The position numbers and the translations under genes are program-made. From Aquilaria yunnanensis (lineage: Eukaryota; Streptophyta; Magnoliopsida; Malvales; Thymelaeaceae): DNA of 64,000 bases. The stretch is from NCBI GenBank assembly GCA_039654915.1, contig CM077597.1, positions 62,028,001-62,092,000 of the forward strand, given 5' to 3'. The notes below the pieces were generated by a model. That model had not been told where the DNA came from. It saw only the letters and a program-made list of their open reading frames with translations, and made no database searches. Below, in pieces: positions 11,530-20,306 of this stretch. The stretch's first letter is position 1; every line of letters starts with the position of its first letter.

Positions 11530-11779
11530 GCCCATTCCATCATAAGTCCCATTTGCTTTTACTTCTGCTTTCTCCTCTGCTTTGCCCCTGTTTTCATACT
11601 TTCTTGCTTTTTGTGGCGGAGCTGCCTTAATCAAAGCTTTTTTCAGCCAACTTTCATGACGGCGTCCTCAGACTTTGGCAAATCTTTTGGTGGGTTTTTG
11701 TTTTCCAGAGTGTTTTGATTCCTCTTTCTTTTGAGTTTTTTCCGGAAACTGTTTTCTTGCCTTTTGCGAACACGTTTTC

Positions 11780-14215
11780 ATGTCGAAAATGCCTATCCCT
11801 GAGAGCTGGCAACCTCTTTTAGCCCATCCTTGTTGCACCACCCCCGCAAAATTAGAGAGGTGGAAGAAAAAGTTCTTTCTTCCCTCTTACGCCATTACTA
11901 GGCTGCCTCGCTCTAGCCATTATGCTTTTTCAAACCATAGTAACGAGGATACCGTTTTCTGAGCCCAGCTGAAGGCCGGACTTCGGTATCCTCCCCCGAA
12001 GATGGTTTGCGAGTTCTGCCAATTTCATGGCATTGCTGTGAATCAGCTTCCCCCGAACTCGTACTGCTATTTTAACGCCTTCCTCTGTATGTGTGGCGTC
12101 TTCACGATAAAACCCCATTTTATATTCTTCATGCAGTACTACAAGCTCTTTGTGGTCCCGAAGGGTGGCTTCTATTTTATGCTACCTCGGGGATCCGGGA
12201 GCAAAAAATTCATGTTCACCTTCGCCACCAAGGACAGCTGGCGGCGGTGGCAACAAAAATTCTTCTTCCTGAAGATGGAGGAGGCCTGGTCGTCTGTTTC
12301 GACCAAGTGGGCTCAGGGAAAGTTAGATGTGGACGTCGTTGATCCGAGGTTGTTGCTGACTCCAGAGTTGGCTTCCACTTTCGCGGACTTCGACGGCCGC
12401 ATCCGCGCCGTCTCTGACTGGGCTCCTGAGGTCGCGCCGTGCTCTTTGTACCCCTTCCCTATCAACTGGAGGTTGATGACCGAAGAGGTCCTCCGGAAGT
12501 TAAAGGTGGTTAAGGAGCACGAGACCGACCTCGAGATGCCAGCTCTTGCCATCGCCGGGAAGGATTCCTGGTTGGTCAAGCTTCTTAAGGAGGAAATTTC
12601 TTTCGAAACGCTTGTCGAAAGTGAGTTGTCTTCTACTCCCTTGCTATTTTTTCCTCGGACTTACGCTAATGTCTTTTTTCTTTTTCAGAAATGGGCGACG
12701 GGACTGCTGTATTTTACAAGTCCCTTTTCTCCGGCCAGGTGGAGAAGGGCGATCAGACAAAGAAGGCGGCTTCCCGAAGGCGGAAGTCTACTAGCGCTGG
12801 GCCTTCGGCGAAACGGGCAAAGAAAACTGCCCAGGTTCCTCTGGAGGAAATTTCCGAGGAAGCTGCCGAGGAGCCTGGGACAGCTGAGATTCCGGCGTCT
12901 GAGGCAGCTGCCGAAGTCCCTACCGCTGCTGAAGTTTCTTCCGCCGACGTCCCTCCCCAGAGCCCTTCCGCGCCGCAGGCCTTTCTGGAGGCCGTGGCAG
13001 AGGCTCCTTCTGCCGAGGAGCGGCGCAAGAAGAAAGGAAAGGCGATTTCGACCGAGGACTCTCAAGACTCCGAGGACATCGTGGTCGAAGTACCGCCAGG
13101 TTTGTTGTTTTCAGAACAAGTATGGCTCTTTTTGTTTTTCGGAATTTTCCTTTGTCTCTGACCCGCTTCTCGTTTTTGCCGTGCAGGGGAGTTACTTACC
13201 ACGAACTGGGCGGCCGAACACGCGAAGGCACGGGCCCTTCGCGACGCCAAAGTCCCGCAAGGGAAGATACCTAAAGAGCCTTTCTGGACATTCACGGAGG
13301 ACATGAACTTGTACTCCGAGGACTGTCCTGAAATGGCAAAGCAGATTTCGAAGGGGGTGCTTACAGAGGCCTCCTTCAAGGCTATTGCGGCGGCCCATCC
13401 GGACGATGACACCCTTGCCGCGAAAGTCACCGAGCATGCTGCTCAGGTATGTTCTTCACACCTTTTTCCCTTCAATTTTTCCTAAGTGCTTGGCTCTTAC
13501 TGACCTTGTGTTCATCTTTTTGCAGCTGCTGGGGTACGCCGGCTTTCTCCGAGTTTGGGTGGCCAGGCAGGCGGCGTTCCGAGCTTCGGCCTTAAAGACT
13601 TTAGAGAAAGTGAAGGTCACGTGCTTGGCATTGATCGCGAAGAACCAGCAGCTGTCAGATGCTGCGAAGAAAGAAGTTGCTACCCTTCGGGAGGAGTTGC
13701 GGAAGGAGAAGGAAGATCTTGAGAAGAACTCCTCTCTAAAGATTGCTGACCTCGGCGATCAGGTGAAAGGGATGCTTGCTGCCAACCAAGACCTTCTCAA
13801 AGATAAGTCAGATTCTGACAATCTCATTCGGTCGTTGGTGAGTGAGAAAAAGGCTCTCGAAGCCGAGGTCCAGTCTTTGAAGAAGGAGCCCGATGCGAAG
13901 AAGAGGGTGAAGGCGCTGAAGAAGGAGGTTGCGGACTTGAAGGACGAGCTCGAGGACCTTGAGGTTGAGAAGCACAAATCTGACCAAATGACCAAGGTCG
14001 CCTTCCAAGACGGATTCTGCCTTGCTCGGTACCAAGTCCTTGAGAGGTTCCCAGGTCTGGACCTCTATTTTTTGGAAGCTTTCAACTTTCCCGATGGGCC
14101 TCGGTGGTCTTGGTCCAAAATCGAGCACCTGAACCTGCCTTCCACAATTCCGGCGCCGAAGGTGGTGGAAAAGGGCACAGAGGCTGGTGGCTCCCAGGAC
14201 GCCGAGAACCCTTAG
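11780..14215 (+). CDS. Tat-A antisense gene (aORF), four exons, one in-frame stop
   Basis: Proposed exons are 11780-12620, 12689-13099, 13187-13446 and 13526-14215, each intron having GT...AG ends and a pyrimidine-rich acceptor. Phases are consistent and give 734 codons including the final TAG. One TGA at 11960-11962 breaks exon 1; an ATG at 12002 lies in frame after it. The N-terminal half resembles the plant family often annotated as putative gypsy type transposon protein (PF04195-like, from memory), with blocks such as FCQFHGIAVNQLP and FTFATKDSWRRW. Exon 2 is basic then Ala/Glu/Pro-rich. Exon 4 is a long Lys/Glu heptad region, a likely coiled coil, ending with a conserved FQDGFCLARYQ block. 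Its role is unknown. It lies opposite to gag-pol between pol and the 3' LTR, as known for additional ORFs of Tat elements. Homologous genes occur in Tat-B and Tat-C. Confidence 0.8.
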
Positions 14216-14319
14216 GCTGTTTTAGGGGCCTTTTCCTTTTTTCCTCTTCGTTTTTGTGTTCCTTCTTCGGGCACTTCTTCTTTGTAAGCCTGATCATTCT
14301 CAATGAATATATATATTTT
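14216..14319. other. Spacer after the Tat-A antisense gene
   Basis: This is T-rich sequence following the antisense stop codon, including TTTTCCTTTTTTCC and CAATGAATATATATA. It may hold the 3' end signal of the antisense transcript. Nothing coding is seen. Confidence 0.4.
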
Positions 14320-14705
14320 TTGGCTAAGTCTTTTTGCAAGATTTTGCATTTCCATTTTCCCGAACAAGTTCGCTCAAGAGACTTCGGGAAACCTGCAATC
14401 ATCAAAATTTATTATCCGCTTTTTTCGACGAGTATTTTCGCAAGATTTTTGTTTCCCACTTTCCCGAGCATGATGGCTCAAGGGACTTCGAAAAATCATA
14501 TCTGCGCTTTTTGCGGCGAGTACTTTCGCAAAATTTTTGTTTTCCATTTTCCCGAGCATGATGGCTCAAGGGACTTCGGAAAATCATATCTGCGCTTTTT
14601 GTAGCGAGTACTTTCGCAAGATTTTTGTTTTCCATTTTCCCGAGCATGATGGCTCACGGGACTTCGGAAAATCACATCTTCGCTTTTTTATGGCGAACAC
14701 CTTCG
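14320..14705. repeat. Tandem repeat, 88 bp unit, in the Tat-A spacer
   Basis: A unit containing CCCGAGCATGATGGCTCA and GGGACTTCGGAAAATC repeats with its landmark at 14471, 14559 and 14647, an exact spacing of 88 bp. A more diverged first copy is anchored 104 bp earlier. The array lies between the convergent ends of pol (minus) and the antisense gene (plus). Tandem repeats in the variable 3' region of Tat-type elements are a known source of plant satellites. Open frames across the array are by-products of the repeat. Confidence 0.9.
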
Positions 14706-14807
14706 CGGAATTCTGTCTTGCACCATTTTGTACACTTAAGAATTTTTTTCTCAAGGACATTCTGTACTTAGGATATTTTTTGCACAACACAATCCTTCCG
14801 CTCCATC

Positions 14808-15665
14808 TTAAGCATAGAATTTCTTCAAGGCATCTGAGTGCCAAGTGTTTTTCAATTCTACGCCTTCGGTGTCGCCAAGTTCGTACATGCCTTTTCGTAC
14901 TTCGGCAAGAACCAGATAAGGTCCTTCCCAGTTCGCGTGAAATACCCCGTGAGATGGCTTTCGGGGTGCAAAGTCAGCCTTTCGGAGAACGAGGTCCCCT
15001 TTTTTGATTTCTTTTGGCCTGGCTCGTAAATTTATAGCCGCGGCCACTCTTTTCTGGAAAGCTTTTCTTCTCAGCTCAGCTATTTCTCTGTGTTCGCCAA
15101 CGAGGTCGAGCTTCGTTCTTAGGCCGAGGTCATTTCCTCCTTCATCAAATACTTGCACCTGTACTGATGGTCTAACTATCTCGATAGGGATGATGGCCTC
15201 TGTTCCGAAGACGAGTGAGAAGGGAGTCTCCCCTGTTGCTCTTCGGGGCGTCGTTCGGTAACTCCATAACACGCTTTGGAGTTCTGCTGGCCATTTCCCT
15301 TTTACTTCCCCCAGTCTCTTCTTTAGGCCATCTTTTATGGTCCTGTTAGATACTTCCACCTGCCCGTTGCTTTGGGGGTGAGCTACTGGGGCGAAGTGCA
15401 TCTTTATTCCGAGGTTGCTGATAAATTCCTGGAATCCTTTGTCTATGAATTGGGATCCATTATCAGCCACTAGTACCCTCGGTATGCCGAATCTGCATAC
15501 AATGTTCTTCCATACAAACTTCTGCACTTCTTTTGCCGAGATAGTTGCTAGTGGTTCTGCCTCGACCCATTTGGAGAAATAGTTTACCACTACCACGCAG
15601 AATTTCATGCCTCCGGGCGCTAAGGGGAGTGGCCCAATAAGGTCTATAGCCCAGACTGCGAAGGG
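14808..15665 (-). pseudogene. Tat-A integrase, catalytic core and C-terminus (downstream of an in-frame stop)
   Basis: This continues the pol frame after the TAG at 15666-15668, with no shift. The first open Met is at 15608. The core includes WAIDLIGPLP (first catalytic Asp), VADNGSQF (second Asp) and GQVEVSNRTI (Glu). The Asp usually found in the VVVDYF strand is Asn here. The C-terminal part has KKGDLVLRKADF and the GPYLV strand typical of gypsy integrase tails, ending HSDALKKFYA at 14808. Integrase would insert the DNA copy. Only the upstream stop prevents it from being part of a full polyprotein. Confidence 0.9.
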
Positions 15666-17975
15666 CTAGGGATAGTCAGTCGAAGTTACCAATTCCGAGG
15701 GTACCCTCTGGATGTTCGCGTGTTTCTGGCAACTACCGCCTTTCCGGAGGAACTGCCTTGCGTCCTTTCTCATGGTAGGCCAGAAATATCCTTGGCGAAG
15801 TATCACTGCCGCAAGGGCATCAGTTCCAATATGTGAACCACACATGCCTTCGTGGACCTCTTCAAGGACCATTTCAGTATCCTCTTCATCCACGCATCTT
15901 TGCAGCGGGTTTGCATATCCCTGTCGGTATAACTCTTTGCCAATCAGGAAGAATCGGCCGGAGCGTCTTCGCAGTCTTGCAGCGTCACCGGGGCCTTCGG
16001 GGAGCACATTTTCTACGAGGTATCTTTTTATGGGATCTTTCCATCCTTTTCCCGAGGTCGCTATGCTCAGCACTGAGATGCTCGGGTGATCTAGCACCTC
16101 GGTGTATCTTTTTGACTTCGCCAAGCAATCTGCCTCAGTGTTATTCCGCCGAGGTACATTTTCGATCCGTACGGCGTCAAACTCTTGGACGAGCTTTGCT
16201 ACCAGCTCGTGGTATTTTGCCAAGATTGGGTCCTTCGCCCCATAATCTCCTGCCGTCTGCCGAACTACTAGCTGGGAATCGCTGTGAGACTTTAAGTTTC
16301 TCACGCCAATCCTTCTGGCCAAGCGTAATCCCGCTATGAGGGCTTCATACTCAGCCACATTGTTAGTGACGCTGAAGCTGAACTTGATAGCCTTCTTTAC
16401 CGCTAGGCCTTCGGGACCTCTGATAATTACTCCAGCTCCCTGGTGTTCGGATCCCGAGGCTCCATCAACATGCAAGGTCCACTCTGGCTCACCTCCGTTC
16501 GGATCCAAATGGCTTTCCTCAGTGGTGGGTATTTCGGCGATAAAATCTGCCAGTGCTTGAACTTTTATGGCCTTCCGAGGTTCATATATGATTTCGTGTT
16601 CACCAAGCTCTATGCACCATTTGGAGAGCCTTCCCGAATGATCAACTTTCTTCATAACATCCTGTAGTGGTAGACTACTTCGGACGATGATGGGGTGAGC
16701 CTGAAAGTATGGTTGCAGCCTTCTCCCTGCAAGCACTAAGGTGTATATAGCTTTTTGAAGCAGAGGGTACCTGACTTCGGCGCCATGCAGGGATTTGCTG
16801 ACGTAATAGACTGGCCATTGCTTTGGCCCTTCTTCTTTTACGAGGACCGAGCTTACAGGTTTCTCTGTGACGGCGAGGTACAAAACGAGGGGCTCTCCCT
16901 CCCGAGGTTGTCGCAGAGTCGGCAGGTTAGCCAAGTAGACTTTGAGTTCTTCCCAGGCCTTTTGGCAATCTTCATCCCAAGGGTGATCATTCTTTCCGAG
17001 GTCACCTTCCATTTTTGCTGCCTTTGTGAGGACTTTGAAGAAAGGTCGACACCTATCTCCGTACCTGGAAATAAATCTGCTCAGGGAGGTTATTCTTCCG
17101 GTGAGCCTCTGCACGTCTTTGACTGTGGCAGGAGTTCGAAACTCAAGCAGTGCCTTAATCTTCTCGGGGTTAGTGTCAATGCCTCTTTCGGATACCATGT
17201 ACCCAAGGAATTTTCCCGAGGTTACCCCGAAGATGCACTTTTCAGGATTGAGCCGAATGCCGAAGGCTCTGAGCTTTTGGAAGGTTTCCTCTAGATCTGC
17301 AATGTGATAGCTAGTCAGCTTGCTCTTGACTATCATATCATCAACATACACCTCCATGTTACTCCCCATTTGGTCTTTAAAGACCTTGTTCATCAACCTT
17401 TGGTAGGTGGCTCCTGCATTTTTGAGCCCGAAGGGCATCCTGACATAGCAGTATGTTCCTCCCTCGGTGATGAAGGCGGTTTTTTCTTCATCTTCGGGGT
17501 CCATCATTATTTGATGGTAGCCGCTGAAGGCGTCTAGGAAACTTAGGAGTCCGTATTCGGCAGTTGAGTCTACCAGTTGGTCTATTGGTGGAAGAGGGTA
17601 TGAGTCTTTTGGGCAAGCATCGTTCAAGTTTCTGAAGTCGATGCACATCCGAAGTTTGCTGCTGCCTTCTTTTGTGGCAATCACCACGTTGCTTAACCAT
17701 TCGGGATATTTGACCTCCCTGATGACTTCAGCGTCGAACAGGCGTTGGACTTCGGTTTTCACAAAGTTGCTCTTATGGGCTGAGATGCTTCGCTTCTTTT
17801 TCCGGACAAGCTTTGCTTCCGGGCTTACTTGGAGGCTATGCTGTATTATGCCAGGGTGCACCCCTGGCATGTCTTTCGGCGAGTAGGCAAAGAGATCTTT
17901 ATTTCCCAGTAGAAAAGATACAAGGTTTTTCTTGTCACCTTCGGGCAAGCTCTTCCCTATTCGGGTAGATTGTCC
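15666..17975 (-). pseudogene. Tat-A reverse transcriptase, RNase H, archaeal-type RNase H and integrase zinc finger
   Basis: A 760-residue open frame (15666-17948) has RT at residues about 60-290, with LRMCIDFRNLN, a LLSFLDAFSGYHQ strand and the catalytic YVDDM at 201-205. RNase H follows at about 350-455. A second, archaeal-type RNase H runs from about 490 to 615 (HVDGASGSEHQGAG, VAEYEAL, SHSDSQLVV, NNTEADCLA). The integrase zinc-binding region starts near 697 (VHEGMCGSHIG), but its C-x2-C pair reads GGSC, so the first Cys is lost. The first codon is TTG; upstream the frame is open back to the TGA at 17976-17978, and it is in register with gag. A TAG at 15666-15668, where relatives have Trp, ends it. 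Confidence 0.92.
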
Positions 17976-20306
17976 TCAGACAAGTTCCACTATTTTTGTT
18001 TCTGCTCTTGGGGGTTCTCCTTCTTTGCCCTTCTCTGGTGCCTTTGCCTCTATTGTTTGTGTGAGGTTATTTGCCGGAGCTTTTTGTGCTTTCACAAACA
18101 CCTTCCTTACCTCGGCTTGATCTATGAAGACCTCTGCATCCCCATCCTTGGTGGCGAATGTGACAGTCAAGTACTTCACATCAGGGCGAATGTGCAGGTT
18201 TCCCTGTGTCTGCCTTCCAAGGATGGCGTTGTATGAGGATGGGACGTCCATGACGATGAACCTCGCCATTGTGGAGGCGTACAACTCAGCTGCTCCATTT
18301 ACCGAAGTCCCTCTCATCATCAGTGGGAGGTCGATCCATCCGAGAACTGGCAGTTCGGATGGTCCAACCCCGAAGGTGGGCGAGGTTACTGGCTTAAGCT
18401 CGCTGCTGGAGATGCCCAAGCTCGGCAGTAAGTGCGAGAATAGGACGTCCGCATTTGATCCATCATCAAGTAGCACCTTTTTGACGTCCCAGTTCCCTAT
18501 CCTCGCCATGATCAGCAGCGGATCGTCGTGGGGAAAGACGATGGTGGATCCATCTTTGCGGGCCAGCTTCTTTGCTGGATTTTGATATTCCATGATTGTA
18601 ATTTCTCTGGCCTTCCACTTTCTTTTCGAGGATGGGAGCCCCGTGGTGATTGTTTGGATAACCCCTGCCGGAGGTGGAGGGCACCTTTTTGGACTTCGGT
18701 TTCTCCGCCTGTCGGAGTCATAGTCCTCATCTTCGGCCCTTTCTTCCTCCACTTTTCTGCCCTTCGGGGATGGCATCCGCAGGTATTTCCGAAGTTGGCC
18801 CTGCTTTATCAGCGACTCTATGTACTTCTTCAGCTGGAAGCAGTCTTCGGTGTCATGACCGTGGTCGCGATGAAACTGGCAGAACTTCTTTGCATTTTTC
18901 TTATTATCGGCGGTCATGGCCCTTGGCCGCCGAATCTGCGTCCCTTGCCTTTCCAGCGCCATGAGGATGTTGGTCCGTGTAGTGCTCAGTGGTGTGAAAC
19001 TTTGGGGTTTCCTTCCCCGCATCCTCCGAGGTCGTCCTGCCTGTTCGGTTGGATGCCGAGCTTGTTGATTGGACCCTTTGGCGGGGTGGTGATCGGACTT
19101 CGGCCCAGCCATTCTTAGTTCCTCGGCGGTCATGTGCTGTTCTGCCCTTCGGTAAAATTCTCCGAGGGTCTCCGGGGGGTCCTTTGAGAACTCGTAGAAT
19201 AGCTTTGAGTCTCGCCGAAGGCCCCGTGTCATGGCAAGAATGCGGATTTCGGGCCGGAAGTCTGGGACGCTCAGAGCTTCCCTGTTGAATCTTTCGACAT
19301 AGTCTCGGATGGTTTCTCCGTTCCTCTGCTCTATGTCGAACATCTGGATAGGCATCTTCGCAGTAGGTCGACTCCCAATGAATTGCTGCGTGAAGGGCGT
19401 GGACAACTCCTGGAACTCAGTGATGGTCCCTGAAGGCAATGAATTGTTCCATGCAGTTGCTAGCCCTGTGAGGGTGACTTCGAAGCACTTGCACATGGTA
19501 GCGTCGTCAGCACTGTGCATTATCATGCTGCGTCTGTACTTCGTCAGATGGGCCTGTGGATCAGTACGGCCATCATAAATCTCCAACTGAGGTACTCTGA
19601 AGTCACCTGGCATGGCTGCCTCAACAACGGCCTGAATGAATGGGGAGTCATCTTCGCAGAATGTTCCCGAAAGTCTGGCCCAAACGGGTTTTCTGGCCAT
19701 TTGTTTCTCCACCCTATCTAGCCATGCTAATATCCTCTCCATAAGCACTGTGCCACTAGGCCCTTCTTCTAGGAAGGGAGATTGTCGACGCCTCTTCGGG
19801 GACCGAGTTCGGCGCTGAGGGGACAGGGACCTCGCCTCAGGCAGCGAACTTCTTTGCTGTAAGACCCTCGGTCGCTCAGACCTCTTTTGCCCCACAGGCT
19901 GTTTCCCGAGGGGCGTATTTTCTGTGGACGATTCTTCGCGCGGATCTCCGCTTCCCAAACTGCAATGAGTAGACTTCGGGCTTCTCTCCCGAGGGCGTGC
20001 TGGTGAGGGAGGTCTCTGGCCCTGTGCTTGCTGTGGCCACCTTCGGTCGATCTGCTGTGTCATGTCAGACACGACCAAACGCTGAAAGTCTTTCAGGAAG
20101 CTCTTAGTGATTACTAGAGGGCGGTCTTCCTCGGGCACAGAAGTCCCTGGGAGTGTTTGCTCAGCAGCCGGTTGTGTCTCAGGCGCGGACGGAGACTTTG
20201 GGAGCCCCTTGTCCTTAGAACGCCGAGTTTCCACGACCGCGATCTCAAAGCGGTTTCCCACAGACGGCGCTAAATGATGGCCGGGGGCCTCATCGTTTAG
20301 AGTCAT
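17976..20306 (-). CDS. Tat-A Gag and protease
   Basis: This is an open frame of 776 residues. Residues 1-11 are encoded inside the 5' LTR and the frame runs through the primer site. An Arg/Ser/Pro-rich region follows, then the retrotransposon gag domain at about 235-400 (DIEQRNGETIRDYVERFN, then FYEFSKDPPETLGEFYRRAE). A zinc-knuckle-like CQFHRDHGHDTEDC lies at 476-489, and an aspartic-protease-like domain at about 600-760. The putative protease active site reads LLDDGSNADVLF, a D-G-S form rather than D-T/S-G, and the flap region has SSYNAILGRQ. The frame ends at TGA 17976-17978, then continues in register into RT. Gag forms the particle and protease cuts the polyprotein. The start within the LTR is the only upstream ATG in frame. 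Confidence 0.88.
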   Translation of the reverse strand: MTLNDEAPGHHLAPSVGNRFEIAVVETRRSKDKGLPKSPSAPETQPAAEQTLPGTSVPEEDRPLVITKSFLKDFQRLVVSDMTQQIDRRWPQQAQGQRPPSPARPRERSPKSTHCSLGSGDPREESSTENTPLGKQPVGQKRSERPRVLQQRSSLPEARSLSPQRRTRSPKRRRQSPFLEEGPSGTVLMERILAWLDRVEKQMARKPVWARLSGTFCEDDSPFIQAVVEAAMPGDFRVPQLEIYDGRTDPQAHLTKYRRSMIMHSADDATMCKCFEVTLTGLATAWNNSLPSGTITEFQELSTPFTQQFIGSRPTAKMPIQMFDIEQRNGETIRDYVERFNREALSVPDFRPEIRILAMTRGLRRDSKLFYEFSKDPPETLGEFYRRAEQHMTAEELRMAGPKSDHHPAKGSNQQARHPTEQAGRPRRMRGRKPQSFTPLSTTRTNILMALERQGTQIRRPRAMTADNKKNAKKFCQFHRDHGHDTEDCFQLKKYIESLIKQGQLRKYLRMPSPKGRKVEEERAEDEDYDSDRRRNRSPKRCPPPPAGVIQTITTGLPSSKRKWKAREITIMEYQNPAKKLARKDGSTIVFPHDDPLLIMARIGNWDVKKVLLDDGSNADVLFSHLLPSLGISSSELKPVTSPTFGVGPSELPVLGWIDLPLMMRGTSVNGAAELYASTMARFIVMDVPSSYNAILGRQTQGNLHIRPDVKYLTVTFATKDGDAEVFIDQAEVRKVFVKAQKAPANNLTQTIEAKAPEKGKEGEPPRAETKIVELV
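20257..20274 (-). other. Tat-A primer binding site region
   Basis: Directly inside the 5' LTR the minus strand reads TTTAGCGCCGTCTGTGGG. The GCGCCGTCTGTGGG core recurs exactly in Tat-B (56032-56049) and, weakly altered, in Tat-C (26035-26052). The site would normally begin TGG to pair with a tRNA CCA end; here it reads TAG. I do not assign the tRNA. Confidence 0.7.

Noticed and set aside
12685..13065. Minus-strand Arg/Leu-rich frames opposite exon 2
   Set aside because: They are mirror frames of a GC-rich, Ala/Glu-coding exon and are not conserved in the other Tat copies.
12002..13306. Continuous 434-residue plus-strand frame
   Set aside because: Only its first part (to 12620) is conserved with Tat-B and Tat-C. 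Beyond that it reads through an intron and the wrong frame of exon 2, producing an Arg-rich artefact.
14334..14647. Repeated peptide-like frames (FPEHDGSRDF units)
   Set aside because: They arise from the 88 bp tandem repeat, which is not a multiple of three, so units fall in different frames.
17976..17978. Possible programmed readthrough at the TGA between protease and RT
   Set aside because: Not adopted as an annotation, because Tat-C has a sense codon at the aligned place and the change fits simple decay. Left as a check under findings.
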